A DNA stretch of 64,000 nt from Streptomyces sp. NBC_00820. Its GTDB lineage: Bacteria > Actinomycetota > Actinomycetes > Streptomycetales > Streptomycetaceae. How positions within the stretch are numbered: the stretch's first letter is position 1; every line of letters begins with the position of its first letter. This document shows positions 10,794-22,531 of this stretch, one piece after another. The notes beneath the pieces were generated by a model. The model was not told where the DNA came from and did not search any database. It was given only the letters and a program-made list of their open reading frames with translations. Made by a program: the position numbers and the translations under genes. The DNA lies in NCBI RefSeq assembly GCF_036347055.1, contig NZ_CP108882.1, positions 5,873,501-5,937,500 of the forward strand. Direction: 5' to 3'.

Positions 10794-11303
10794 ATGAGCA
10801 CCACCCAGAGCGAGAGGCTGCGAGAGCTGCTGGAACCGCTCGTCACCTCGCAAGGGCTGGATCTCGAAGAGATCGCCGTGGACTCCGTGGGACGCAAGCG
10901 GGTGCTGCGCGTGGTCGTCGACTCCGACACCGGAGCGGACCTGGACCAGATCGCCGATGTGAGCCGCGCGCTCTCGGCGAAGCTCGACGAGACCAACGCG
11001 ATGGGTGACGACGCGTACGACCTGGAGGTCGGAACCCCGGGCGCCGAGCGTTCCCTCACCGAGCACCGGCACTTCGCGCGCGCGGTGGACCGGCTCGTGA
11101 AGTTCCAGCTGGCCGAGGGCGACGAACTGGTCGCGCGGATTCTGGACGTGGACGACGAGGGCCTGGACGTCGAGGTGCCCGGGGTCAAGGGCCGCAAGGC
11201 GAAGGCCCGGCGGCTCGGCTTCCCGGAGATCGCCAAGGCGCGGGTGCAGGTCGAGTTCAATCGCAAGGACAAGAAGGACATGAAGGAAGAGGAGGAGGCG
11301 TAG
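10794..11303 (+). CDS. rimP: Ribosome maturation factor RimP
   Basis: A 169-residue protein needed for 30S subunit maturation. The N-terminal alpha/beta domain (LEEIAVDSVGRKRVLRVVVD, then DLDQIADVSRAL) and the C-terminal Sm-like barrel (VKFQLAEGDELVARILDV) are both present, followed by a charged tail KKDMKEEEEA. It is the first gene of the operon and precedes nusA by three bases, the standard bacterial arrangement. Confidence 0.95.
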   Translation: MSTTQSERLRELLEPLVTSQGLDLEEIAVDSVGRKRVLRVVVDSDTGADLDQIADVSRALSAKLDETNAMGDDAYDLEVGTPGAERSLTEHRHFARAVDRLVKFQLAEGDELVARILDVDDEGLDVEVPGVKGRKAKARRLGFPEIAKARVQVEFNRKDKKDMKEEEEA

Positions 11304-11306
11304 CCA

Positions 11307-12293
11307 ATGGATATCGACATGAGCGCCCTGCGGGGTCTGGTCCGGGAGAAGGAGATCTCCTTCGACCTGCTGGTCGAAGCGATCGAGTCGGCCCTCCTCA
11401 TCGCCTACCACCGCACCGAGGGAAGCCGCCGACGCGCGCGCGTGGAGCTCAGCCGGGAGACCGGTCATGTGACCGTGTGGGCGAAGGAGGACCCCGAGGA
11501 CCTCGAGGAGGGCCAGGAGGCCCGCGAGTTCGACGACACCCCGTCCGGGTTCGGCCGTATCGCCGCCACCACCGCCAAGCAGGTGATCCTGCAGCGGCTG
11601 CGCGACGCCGAGGACGACGCGACGCTCGGCGAGTACGCCGGCCGTGAGGGCGACATCGTCACCGGCGTGGTCCAGCAGGGCCGCGACCCGAAGAACGTGC
11701 TCGTCGACATCGGCAAGCTCGAGGCCATCCTGCCCGTGCAGGAGCAGGTCCCCGGCGAGACCTACGAGCACGGCCTGCGCCTGCGCTCGTACGTCGTGCG
11801 GGTGGCGAGGGGCGTTCGCGGTCCCTCCGTGACCCTCTCCCGCACGCACCCCAACCTGGTGAAGAAGCTCTTCGCCCTGGAGGTGCCGGAGATCGCCGAC
11901 GGTTCGGTCGAGATCGCGGCCATCGCCCGCGAGGCCGGTCACCGCACGAAGATCGCCGTTCGGTCCACCCGTTCGGGTCTGAACCCCAAGGGCGCCTGCA
12001 TCGGCCCGATGGGCGCGCGGGTGCGCAACGTGATGGCCGAGCTGAACGGCGAGAAGATCGACATCGTCGACTGGTCGGACGACCCGGCCGAGATGGTGGC
12101 GAACGCCCTGTCACCCGCCCGGGTGAGCAAGGTGGAGGTCGTGGACTTCGCGTCCCGCTCCGCACGGGTGACCGTGCCGGACTACCAGCTGTCGCTGGCG
12201 ATCGGCAAGGAAGGGCAGAACGCCCGGCTCGCCGCCCGCCTCACCGGCTGGCGCATCGACATCCGGCCCGACACCGAGCAGGCCGGGGAATAG
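11307..12293 (+). CDS. nusA: Transcription termination/antitermination factor NusA
   Basis: RNA polymerase elongation factor of 328 residues. In order it has the N-terminal RNAP-binding domain ([18 protein letters not shown]), an S1 domain ([20 protein letters not shown]), and two KH domains ([18 protein letters not shown] and [16 protein letters not shown]). The C-terminal acidic repeats of E. coli NusA are absent, which is normal for actinobacteria. It is expected to act in pausing, termination and rRNA antitermination. Confidence 0.97.
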   Translation: MDIDMSALRGLVREKEISFDLLVEAIESALLIAYHRTEGSRRRARVELSRETGHVTVWAKEDPEDLEEGQEAREFDDTPSGFGRIAATTAKQVILQRLRDAEDDATLGEYAGREGDIVTGVVQQGRDPKNVLVDIGKLEAILPVQEQVPGETYEHGLRLRSYVVRVARGVRGPSVTLSRTHPNLVKKLFALEVPEIADGSVEIAAIAREAGHRTKIAVRSTRSGLNPKGACIGPMGARVRNVMAELNGEKIDIVDWSDDPAEMVANALSPARVSKVEVVDFASRSARVTVPDYQLSLAIGKEGQNARLAARLTGWRIDIRPDTEQAGE

Positions 12294-12384
12294 TTCCAGG
12301 CCGCGATTCGGTCGGATCACGACAGTTCCGAGTGCGGCAGCTGTTCGATCTCCCCCTCGGCGGGGTGAGGTCGGTACGGGGAGG

Positions 12385-12390
12385 TAGACT
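12385..12390 (+). promoter_or_regulatory. Candidate -10 box (TAGACT) abutting the rnpM start
   Basis: TAGACT ends 5 bases before the GTG at 12396, so a start about 7 bases downstream would give a leaderless or nearly leaderless rnpM-infB transcript. A GGGGAGG ribosome-binding site overlaps it, which argues that normal read-through translation also occurs. No good -35 box is seen. Confidence 0.25.
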
Positions 12391-12395
12391 TAACT

Positions 12396-12689
12396 GTGTC
12401 TGGCCGGACGCATGCCCGAGCATGCCCTGAACGCACCTGTGTGGGGTGTCGGGGGCGGGCGGCCAAGGACGATCTCCTGCGGATCGTGGCGATCGAGGAC
12501 GAGTGTGTCCCCGATCCTCGCGGTACGCTGCCCGGCCGGGGTGCCTATGTGCACCCCGCCCCGGTCTGTCTCGATCAGGCGGTACGCCGCCGAGCGTTCA
12601 CGCGGGCACTGCGCGTCCCGGGAACGCTCGACACAAAGGCGTTGCGCCAGTACGTCGAGCAGACAACAGTTGTTGAGGCAACGCCGTAA
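12396..12689 (+). CDS. rnpM: YlxR family RNase P modulator RnpM
   Basis: A 97-residue basic protein of the YlxR (DUF448) family, with the signature RTCVGCR near the N-terminus, GRGAYVHP in the middle and RRRAFTRALR. The B. subtilis homologue binds the RNase P RNA and modulates its activity, and the family lies between nusA and infB in most Gram-positives. GTG at 12396 follows GGGGAGG by 11 bases. It overlaps no neighbour; the 142-base gap to infB holds a tandem repeat and a hairpin. Confidence 0.9.
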   Translation: MSGRTHARACPERTCVGCRGRAAKDDLLRIVAIEDECVPDPRGTLPGRGAYVHPAPVCLDQAVRRRAFTRALRVPGTLDTKALRQYVEQTTVVEATP

Positions 12690-12751
12690 GACGAGCCGCT
12701 CGGAAAACCGTGCGGCCTGGTACCTCGCGAGTCGAAAGCAGGTCGAGATTG

Positions 12752-12784
12752 CGATGAGCACTCGATGAGTACGCGATGAGTACG
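12752..12784. repeat. 11-bp tandem repeat before infB
   Basis: CGATGAGTACG occurs twice exactly at 12763-12773 and 12774-12784, with a degenerate first copy at 12752-12762. Each copy contains an ATG followed at once by the stop TGA-like AG frame shift, so no peptide of length is encoded. Function unknown. Confidence 0.7.
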
Positions 12785-12800
12785 CCCATGAACTAGCGAC

Positions 12801-12818
12801 GGTCCGGTTCCCCGGACC
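12801..12818 (+). promoter_or_regulatory. Small hairpin directly before the infB ribosome-binding site
   Basis: GGTCCGG (12801-12807) and CCGGACC (12812-12818) form a 7-bp stem with a TTCC loop, ending three bases before AAAGGAG. The position suggests an influence on infB mRNA processing or translation; this is inference. Confidence 0.4.
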
Positions 12819-12831
12819 TCAAAGGAGCGAA

Positions 12832-15927
<3,096 letters not shown>

Positions 15928-15942
15928 CCACCTTCGCTTCGC

Positions 15943-15978
15943 CGCTGGCCGGCGGGACATCTGTCCCGTCGGCCAGCG
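15943..15978 (+). terminator. Strong hairpin after infB
   Basis: Arms 15943-15958 and 15963-15978 pair over 16 bp with one G-T wobble and the loop ATCT. A second stem with a UUC loop follows at 15987-16005. The pair may act as a terminator or as an mRNA-stabilising processing site within the operon. Confidence 0.65.
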
Positions 15979-16019
15979 GGCCGTTCCCGGGGGCTTCGCC
16001 CCCGGACCCCGGGCCTTGT

Positions 16020-16096
16020 GCCCACCCACCCGACTCGGTGGGCCGACAGTCAGCCGAACGGGCGCCCTGTCGGCCCATCGAGCTGGGCGGGTGGGC
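16020..16096. repeat. 30-bp imperfect inverted repeat
   Basis: Arms 16020-16049 and 16067-16096 match in 26 of 30 positions, with a 17-base loop. The mismatches are mostly compatible with G-T pairing in one strand. It resembles a palindromic repetitive element or a MITE remnant, but no flanking target duplication was seen. Confidence 0.75.
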
Positions 16097-16264
16097 AGGA
16101 AGCCGGAGTCCGGGAGGCGGAGCCCCCAGGTGGGGCCGCCGCAACCGACGGCACCGGGAAACCCTGTCGAGCCACCGGCGGGTACGCGGTACCGTTCTTG
16201 GTGTCCCAGGCCATACGGCTCCGGGGCCACCGATCCCGTACCGGCGGGTGAACCGGCAACACAC

Positions 16265-16564
16265 ATGTACGTGGGGACTCTGTCCTTCGACCTCCTCCTC
16301 GGCGACGTCCACTCGCTGAAGGAGAAGCGCTCCGTCGTTCGCCCGATCGTCGCCGAACTCCAGCGGAAGTACGCGGTGAGCGCGGCAGAGGTCGACCACA
16401 TGGACCTCCACCGGCGGACGATCATCGGCCTGGCCGCGGTCTCCGGAGACGCGGCGCACCTCACCGACGTACTGGACCGGTGCGAACGGCTGGTCGCCGG
16501 CCGCCCCGAGGTGGAGCTGCTGTCGGTACGACGGCGGTTCCACGGCGACGGCGACGACGACTGA
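16265..16564 (+). CDS. DUF503 family protein YlxP
   Basis: A 99-residue protein of the YlxP/DUF503 family with the typical opening MYVGTLSFDLLLGDVHSLKEKR followed by basic RSVVRPIVAELQRKY; the fold is ferredoxin-like. It almost always lies between infB and rbfA in Gram-positives, which suggests a role in ribosome assembly or translation, not yet defined. ATG 16265 is chosen because it starts the conserved domain; the upstream in-frame extension runs through the hairpin region. Confidence 0.9.
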   Translation: MYVGTLSFDLLLGDVHSLKEKRSVVRPIVAELQRKYAVSAAEVDHMDLHRRTIIGLAAVSGDAAHLTDVLDRCERLVAGRPEVELLSVRRRFHGDGDDD

Positions 16565-16602
16565 CCACAAGAACAGATCAGGAAAGAACGGGAGACGGAC
16601 CA

Positions 16603-17052
16603 GTGGCCGACAACGCGCGGGCGAAAAAGCTGGCGGACCTCATCCGAGAGGTGGTGGCCCAGAAGCTGCAGCGCGGGATCAAGGACCCGCGGCTCGGTAC
16701 CCACGTCACCATCACGGACACCCGTGTCACGGGTGACCTGCGGGAGGCGACCGTCTTCTACACGGTCTACGGGGACGACGAGGAGCGGACGGCCGTGGCC
16801 GCCGGCCTGGAGAGCGCCAAGGGCATCCTGCGCTCCGAGGTCGGCCGTGCGGCCGGCGTGAAGTTCACCCCGACCCTCACCTTCGTCGCGGACGCCCTGC
16901 CGGACACCGCCCGGAACATCGAGGACCTCCTCGACCGGGCCCGGCAGTCCGACGCGCAGGTGCGGGAGACGTCCGCCGGTGCCGCGTACGCGGGTGACGC
17001 GGACCCGTACCGGAAGCCGGGCGACGACGAGACGGACGACAGCGCCGAATGA
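16603..17052 (+). CDS. rbfA: 30S ribosome-binding factor RbfA
   Basis: KH-fold protein (149 residues) that assists late 16S rRNA 5'-end maturation. Recognised by RAKKLADLIREVVAQKL at the start, the VTITDTRVTGDLREATVFY strand region and FTPTLTFVADALPDTARNI. GTG at 16603 is preceded by GGGAGACGG. The C-terminal tail is acidic and probably disordered. The stop overlaps the truB ATG (17049-17052), so the two are coupled. Confidence 0.95.
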   Translation: MADNARAKKLADLIREVVAQKLQRGIKDPRLGTHVTITDTRVTGDLREATVFYTVYGDDEERTAVAAGLESAKGILRSEVGRAAGVKFTPTLTFVADALPDTARNIEDLLDRARQSDAQVRETSAGAAYAGDADPYRKPGDDETDDSAE

Positions 17053-17954
17053 CCAGCAAGCCCACCCCGCCCGACGGCCTTGTCATCGTCGACAAGCCGT
17101 CGGGCTTCACCTCGCACGACGTGGTCGCCAAGATGCGCGGGATCGCCCGGACCCGCCGTGTCGGCCACGCCGGCACCCTCGACCCCATGGCCACCGGCGT
17201 CCTCGTCCTCGGCCTGGAGCGCGCCACCAAGCTCCTCGGGCACCTCGCCCTCACCGAGAAGGAGTACCTGGGCACCATCCGCCTGGGCCAGAACACCCTC
17301 ACCGACGACGCCGAGGGGGACATCACCTCCTCCACCGACGCCTCCCAGGTGACCCGGGACGGCATCGACGCCGGCGTCGCCAAGCTGACCGGCGAGATCA
17401 TGCAGGTGCCGTCCAAGGTCAGCGCCATCAAGATCGACGGCGTGCGGTCGTACAAGCGGGCCCGTGACGGCGAGGACTTCGAGATCCCCGCCCGCCCGGT
17501 GACCGTCTCCTCCTTCACGGTGTACGACGTCCGGGACGCCGTCGCCGAGGACGGCACCCCGGTGCTCGACCTGGTCGTCTCGGTGGTCTGCTCCTCCGGC
17601 ACCTACATCCGTGCCCTCGCCCGTGACCTGGGCGCCGACCTGGGCGTCGGCGGCCACCTCACCGCGCTGCGCAGGACGCGCGTCGGGCCGTACAAGCTGG
17701 ACGTGGCGAAGACGCTCGACCAGCTCCAGGCCGAGCTGACCGTGATGCCGATCGCCGAGGCCGCGTCCGCCGCGTTCCCCCGCTGGGACGTGGACGCCAA
17801 GCGCGCCCGGCTGCTCGCCAACGGTGTCCGGCTGGAGATGCCCGACCAGTACGCGGGCGGCGGAGCCGTCGCCGTGTTCGACCCCGAGGGCCGCTTCCTC
17901 GCGCTCGTCGAGGCGCACAAGGGCAAGGCGAAGAGCCTGGCCATCTTCGGCTGA
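17049..17954 (+). CDS. truB: tRNA pseudouridine(55) synthase
   Basis: Makes pseudouridine 55 in the T-loop of tRNAs. The 301-residue protein carries the catalytic aspartate in GTLDPMATGVL (near 43) and the KEYLGTIRLGQ and SGTYIRALARDLG motifs of the TruB family, with a C-terminal domain (VRLEMPDQYAGG). Last gene of the rimP operon; its final Gly codon and TGA stop form part of the first unit of the 8-bp tandem repeat. Confidence 0.96.
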   Translation: MTSKPTPPDGLVIVDKPSGFTSHDVVAKMRGIARTRRVGHAGTLDPMATGVLVLGLERATKLLGHLALTEKEYLGTIRLGQNTLTDDAEGDITSSTDASQVTRDGIDAGVAKLTGEIMQVPSKVSAIKIDGVRSYKRARDGEDFEIPARPVTVSSFTVYDVRDAVAEDGTPVLDLVVSVVCSSGTYIRALARDLGADLGVGGHLTALRRTRVGPYKLDVAKTLDQLQAELTVMPIAEAASAAFPRWDVDAKRARLLANGVRLEMPDQYAGGGAVAVFDPEGRFLALVEAHKGKAKSLAIFG

Positions 17955-18044
17955 GTGGCTGAGTGGCTGAGTGGCTGAGTGGCTGAGCGGCTGAGCGGCC
18001 GATGGGCTGACCGGCCGATCGACGGATCGGCTGAGTGGCTGATC
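17949..18044. repeat. 8-bp minisatellite (GGCTGAGT), about 12 units
   Basis: Four identical GGCTGAGT units are followed by two GGCTGAGC and then degenerate units (GGCCGATG, GGCTGACC, GGCCGATC, GACGGATC, GGCTGAGT, GGCTGATC). The first unit includes the truB stop codon, so unit gain or loss would not alter TruB. Confidence 0.9.
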
Positions 18045-18368
18045 TGACTCCGCGGTCGGGCCGGGCCGGGCTGGTCCGGTCCGGCCCAGTTCGGTCCGGA
18101 AGGGTCGGACCGGTTTCTCGCGGGTGTGTGCCCGTGGAGCGGCGGCCACGGGGTACTTGCTACTGCCCGCCGCTCCACGGTCCCCCCTCGGTTCCCCCAC
18201 CTCTAGGGTTATCCAGTCACCCCCGCTTATTCACCCGTCCGGGCAGGCGCTCGGAGTGAACGGGGGGAGCGGAAGGGGGCGCTTTCGCATCGTGAGCTGT
18301 CCCGCTGATCACCGCGCACCTACCGTCGGGAGACGAGGGCGCGTGTGCGTGGGCGGGGAGGTACGGCG
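17955..18368. other. Intergenic region truB-STAND gene
   Basis: 414 bases. The first 90 are the minisatellite; next comes a G/C-rich stretch with several GGTCCGG/CCGGACC-like words, then the promoter area of the next gene. A TACCGT hexamer at 18321-18326 could be a -10 box, but no -35 partner was found. No gene seen. Confidence 0.5.
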
Positions 18369-21300
18369 ATGGCGGGACGGGGTGCCGGTCACGCGGGCCG
18401 CACCGATGACGGCGACCGCACCGATGACGGCGACCGGACCGCCGACGCCCTGGAGCCCCCTGTCGCGGACCTCGTCCAGATCCGCGACCCGGCCGGCCGC
18501 CCCCGCGGCGTCGGCTTCCTCGCCGACCATCACGGCACACTTCTCACCAGCCACGAGGCCGTCGACGGCCTGCCCCGGATCGTGCTGCACGCCCCCGGGC
18601 ACCGGACCTGCGTGATCGACGCCCGCGCCGACGCGGGATCCGTGGTCCCATTGCCCCGACTCGGCCTCGCCCTGGTCCGCACCGAGGGCCTGGAGGTGGA
18701 GCCGCTGCCGCTGAGCGTGCGGGAGCGGATCGACGCCGGTACGTACGTCAGGGTCGCCGCGGGCCGCTGGCGAGAGGCGCGGGTGCTGGCCGCGACCCAG
18801 GTCACGTACACCGCCACCGACCGGTCCCATCTCCTCGACGACGCCCTGGAGCTGGCGATCGGCACGGCGGGCCGCGACGCGCTGCGGCCGGGCGGCGGCG
18901 CGGCCGGCGGACCCGTGCTCGACGCGCGGACCGGCGCCGTACTGGGCGTCCTCGGCACCGCCCTGCGCTCCGACCGGCGCGAGGACGGCTTCGCGGTGCC
19001 GCTGCGCACCCCGGCCCCCGCGGGCGGCACGACGGAAGAGACGGCCGCCGCCAAGGCGGCGCTCTCCGGACTCCTCGCCCGCAACGAGACCACCGTGCCC
19101 GCGTACGGCGTCGACCTCAACCTGGCCGGAGTCCTGGAACTGACCGCGACCTTGGTGGGCCAGGACGGTCCGCCGAGCGCCCCGGACACCGGCATCGGCA
19201 CGGCCGCCTGTGCGGACCCCGCCTTTGTGCAGCCGGTCGAACGAGCGCAGGCGGCAAAGGAGTTGGCCGTCTTCACGCAGGGGCCCCGCACGATGCTCGG
19301 CCTCGTCGGGCCCCCGGGCAGCGGCCGTACGACCGAACTCGCGGCCCTCGCCGCCCGCCGCGGCCGGGGCGACCGGCCCGCCCCGACCCTCTGGCTGCGC
19401 GGAGCCGACCTGCGGCCGGGCGACGCCTCGGTGGCCGACGCCGCGCGCCGCGCGCTGGACCGTGCCGCCCGGATCGTCGCCTCGACCCGCCGCGTCGCCG
19501 TCGCCGGCCTCGGCGACCTCACCCCCGAGCGCCTGGCCCGACTCGCCGTACGGACCGGCCACCCGCTGCTGCTCGTCCTCGACGGTCCCGAGGAGATGCC
19601 GCCCGTCCTCGCCCACCGGCTGTCCGAGTGGACCGGGGGAACGGCTGACTGGCTGCGCGGGACCGGGGCGCAACTGGTGGTGGCCTGCCGGGAGGAGTAC
19701 TGGGAGCGCGCCGGTGGCGCCTTCCCCGCGGACCTCCTGCACTCCCCGGTGGAACCGGCCGGCCTCCTCACGCCCTGCGTACGGCTGGCCGACCTGACCC
19801 CCGAGGAGGCCCGCCTGGCCCGCGCCCGCCACGGCATCCCCGACGGCGCCCTCGGTGACCGCGACGCTCGGCACCCGCTCGCCCTGCGCCTCCTCTCCGA
19901 GGTCCGCTCGGCCCTCCCGGACGCCCCGGCCGCCGGACCCGTGGACCGGCACGAGGTGTTCTCGGCCCACCTCGACCTCATGTGCCTGCGCGTCGCGGTC
20001 CGCCTCGCCACCGAGAACGGCCTGCGCGGCACGGCCGTACGACGGCTCGCCGCCCGGGTGGCCGGACAGGTGCACGAGGCAGCCCGGCGCAGCCTCGGCC
20101 CCGGTCAGGGGTCGGTCGACCGGGCCTCCTTCGAGGCCGTGTTCCCCTGGGGGGCCGCCCCGGCCCGGCTCGGCGGCGGCACCGGCTGGGCCTCGGCCGT
20201 CCTCGGCGAAGGCCTCCTGGTCCCGGCCGGCGACGGTTACCGCTTCGCGCACGAGGAGCTGGCCGACTGGATCCAGGGCGTGCACCTCGACCTGGACGAA
20301 GCCCTGCACGCCCTGGTGCACCGTCCCCGCACCCCGGGCGAGGCCCACCCCCTGCCCGTACCGCACCACCGCCTCGGCCCGGTCGTCCAGTCCCTGCTCC
20401 TGCACGGCCGCCAGCAGGGCACTCGCCAACTCGCCTTCCGGCTGCGTGAGTTGGTGGACGCCCTGGACCTGGACACCACCTCGTGGTGGGCCGCCCGCCT
20501 GCTCAGCCACACCCTCCTCCAGGTACCGGACGCGACTCCGTACCGCGAGGTGCTGAGTCTTCTGGCCGAGCGCGTCGTCACCTGGCGCCTCGGCCACCGT
20601 CCGGTGCCGCCCGACTTCGCGCCCGCCTTCTGGACGGCGCTCCCTCTCGCACACGCCGAGCGCTTCGAACTCCTGCGGCACCTGGTCCTGGCGGACGGGG
20701 CGCCGGAGGAGGGGGCCTGTACGGACGGGGCGTCGGTGGAGGGGAGCGGGCGGAGGGTGTGTGCGCAGAGGGGCGCCGACGGACGCCTCGGTGGCGGTGG
20801 CGGTGGCGATGGCGATGGCGATGGCGATGGCGATGGCGGTGGCGGTGCCGGTGCCGGTGGGGGCACTCCGGCTCGGGCGGCCGGACCGGAACGTACCGGC
20901 GCGTGGCACTCGGGCGGGCCCGGCGAGCCCGGGGGTGAGCGGTACCTCGACGCCGCCGCCCGGCTGCTGGCCGCCGAGCCCGCCGCCGTACAGCCGTGTC
21001 TCACGCGCTGGTTCGACGACGAGCGGCCGTTGCCCGCGACCCCGCACGCCACCGTGGCGACCGCCGCGCAGGTGCTGCTGCACACGCACCGGCACGGGGC
21101 CCTGGACGACCTGGCCGAGGTGCTCGTGGAGTGTGCCCACCCCAGGGCCGACGAGCTGCTCGCGGTCCTCGCCGAGGAGGAGCCCTCGGCGGTGTGCCGG
21201 GCCGTGCACCGCTGGGCGCACGACGAGCGGCCCGCCCGCCGGACGGCGGCGATGACCTTCGGCCCGCGCGCGGCCCGCCACGTCCGCTCGACGGCCGACC

Positions 21301-22391
21301 GCGCGCTGCTGCGCCACGCGGCCGAGGCGGTGCTCACCCGCACCACCGGCCGGACCCCGCACGGTGGCGCCCTCGCCCTGCTGGTCCTCGACCCGCACAC
21401 TCGCGACCGGCACCTGACCCGGGCCCTGCGCCACTGCGCCGACGGAGATCCCGACTTCCCGGCCGCCGCCCTCGTCCTGGCCCTCACCACCCATCCCGAT
21501 CCGGTCCTGGACGCCTTCCGTGCCCGCCTGCTCGGTGCTCCGGACGCCGACGAGACGCTCCACACGCTCGCCGACGTCATCACTCCGGCACTCGCCCGCC
21601 GGATCGCCCTCCTGGTCCGGGAGACCGTCGTCCTGCGCCCCGGCAGCGCCGAGCACGTGGCCGCGTACGTCGGCCGGTGCCTCGACCGGGGCCCCACCGC
21701 CCGTTCCGCCCTGCTGCCCCTCGTCTCCGGCCTCCTCGACGCGGCCCCCGTCCCGGTCCGCACGGCCCTCGCCACCGTGCTCGGCGCCTCCGGCACCCCG
21801 GCCTCCCACCCCCTGCGCCGCGAACTGCTGGACCTCCTGCTCGCCCGCGAGGAAGATCCGGCCGTGCTGCTCACGGTGCTGCGCACGGCCGCCCGGGACG
21901 CGGGCGCAGGCCACGGCGCGGATGCGACGTCCGCGGCCGCGGCCGCGGACGTCGGTGGGGGGTGTGGTCCGCACGGCGGCGGGGAGGACGGCAACGGGGG
22001 CCTCGGCGGGGACACCGGCGAGGGCGTCGGCCGGGGTGGCGACGAGCAGCGCGGCGGGCAGGGAACCGGGCAGGGCACCGGTCAGGACTGCGGGCAGGGT
22101 TCCGGGCAGGACCGCGCGCAGGACCACGCGCAGGACTGTGGAGTGCGGGGCACGCTCCGGGACGACGAGGTCCGCGGGCTCGTCCACCGCACCGGCCTCC
22201 TCCTCGTCCGCACCCCCGAGGGCGCCACCCGGTTCGACGCCGGTCTGGTCGACCTGGCCCGGCACGTGCCCGGCTTCGCCGCGCGGATGACCCGCTGGCT
22301 GGCCGACGCCCCGGACGACTGGGCCGCGGTCGTGGGCCCCAGCACCCGCCGCACGGTCGAGAACCTGGCGGGGGCACGGGTGCCGGCCTGA
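18369..22391 (+). CDS. Degenerate trypsin-like domain fused to STAND-type P-loop NTPase
   Basis: A 1,340-residue protein with no membrane segment. Residues ~30-215 have a trypsin-like fold: the His is kept in LTSHEAV (H62), but the Asp position reads LGLAL (G99) and the GDSGGP site reads GAAGGP (A179), so it should not cleave peptides. Next comes a NTPase module: GPPGSGRTT near 313-321, LLLVLDGPEEMP near 402, and ACREEYWERAG near 440 as sensor region. The remaining ~800 residues are helical and repeat-like, perhaps HEAT-type. Two low-complexity tracts are present. The start ATG follows GGGGAGG. By architecture it resembles STAND proteins of conflict or signalling systems; its role is unknown. 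Confidence 0.8.
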   Translation: MAGRGAGHAGRTDDGDRTDDGDRTADALEPPVADLVQIRDPAGRPRGVGFLADHHGTLLTSHEAVDGLPRIVLHAPGHRTCVIDARADAGSVVPLPRLGLALVRTEGLEVEPLPLSVRERIDAGTYVRVAAGRWREARVLAATQVTYTATDRSHLLDDALELAIGTAGRDALRPGGGAAGGPVLDARTGAVLGVLGTALRSDRREDGFAVPLRTPAPAGGTTEETAAAKAALSGLLARNETTVPAYGVDLNLAGVLELTATLVGQDGPPSAPDTGIGTAACADPAFVQPVERAQAAKELAVFTQGPRTMLGLVGPPGSGRTTELAALAARRGRGDRPAPTLWLRGADLRPGDASVADAARRALDRAARIVASTRRVAVAGLGDLTPERLARLAVRTGHPLLLVLDGPEEMPPVLAHRLSEWTGGTADWLRGTGAQLVVACREEYWERAGGAFPADLLHSPVEPAGLLTPCVRLADLTPEEARLARARHGIPDGALGDRDARHPLALRLLSEVRSALPDAPAAGPVDRHEVFSAHLDLMCLRVAVRLATENGLRGTAVRRLAARVAGQVHEAARRSLGPGQGSVDRASFEAVFPWGAAPARLGGGTGWASAVLGEGLLVPAGDGYRFAHEELADWIQGVHLDLDEALHALVHRPRTPGEAHPLPVPHHRLGPVVQSLLLHGRQQGTRQLAFRLRELVDALDLDTTSWWAARLLSHTLLQVPDATPYREVLSLLAERVVTWRLGHRPVPPDFAPAFWTALPLAHAERFELLRHLVLADGAPEEGACTDGASVEGSGRRVCAQRGADGRLGGGGGGDGDGDGDGDGGGGAGAGGGTPARAAGPERTGAWHSGGPGEPGGERYLDAAARLLAAEPAAVQPCLTRWFDDERPLPATPHATVATAAQVLLHTHRHGALDDLAEVLVECAHPRADELLAVLAEEEPSAVCRAVHRWAHDERPARRTAAMTFGPRAARHVRSTADRALLRHAAEAVLTRTTGRTPHGGALALLVLDPHTRDRHLTRALRHCADGDPDFPAAALVLALTTHPDPVLDAFRARLLGAPDADETLHTLADVITPALARRIALLVRETVVLRPGSAEHVAAYVGRCLDRGPTARSALLPLVSGLLDAAPVPVRTALATVLGASGTPASHPLRRELLDLLLAREEDPAVLLTVLRTAARDAGAGHGADATSAAAAADVGGGCGPHGGGEDGNGGLGGDTGEGVGRGGDEQRGGQGTGQGTGQDCGQGSGQDRAQDHAQDCGVRGTLRDDEVRGLVHRTGLLLVRTPEGATRFDAGLVDLARHVPGFAARMTRWLADAPDDWAAVVGPSTRRTVENLAGARVPA
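20805..20834. repeat. GGCGAT hexanucleotide tandem repeat x5
   Basis: Five exact in-frame GGCGAT units encode Gly-Asp pairs, within a longer GGYGRT-like tract from about 20791 to 20865. Because the unit is 6 bases, slippage would keep the frame. Confidence 0.9.
22056..22139. repeat. 12-bp in-frame tandem repeat, 7 units
   Basis: Seven 12-base units encode the four-residue motif GQGT/GQDC/GQGS/GQDR/AQDH/AQDC near the C-terminus of the STAND-type protein. Units differ mainly in the last two codons. Confidence 0.85.
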
Positions 22392-22531
22392 TCGGTCCGA
22401 CCGGGCCCTCACGGACGTGCGCCCGATCACAGCCCCGATGCCGATGCGGGGCCACGGCAACCGGCATGGCACCCTTAGACCTGCACAAGAGGTCAAGGTA
22501 GACACGGACACGGGTTCGAGGAGCGGTCACA

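Larger units (their letters stand above)
15928..16264. other. Structured intergenic region infB-ylxP
   Basis: 337 non-coding bases dominated by three consecutive hairpins (15943-15978, 15987-16005, 16020-16096), followed by a G/C-rich stretch without recognisable signals. The rest of the operon may depend on read-through or on a promoter I could not identify. Confidence 0.7.

Noticed and set aside
17949..18044. Possible CRISPR array
   Set aside because: Repeats are 8 bp and contiguous without spacers.
18309..22511. 1,400-codon antisense frame across the STAND gene
   Set aside because: Mirror of a GC-rich gene; the sense frame has P-loop and trypsin-like features, the antisense frame has none.
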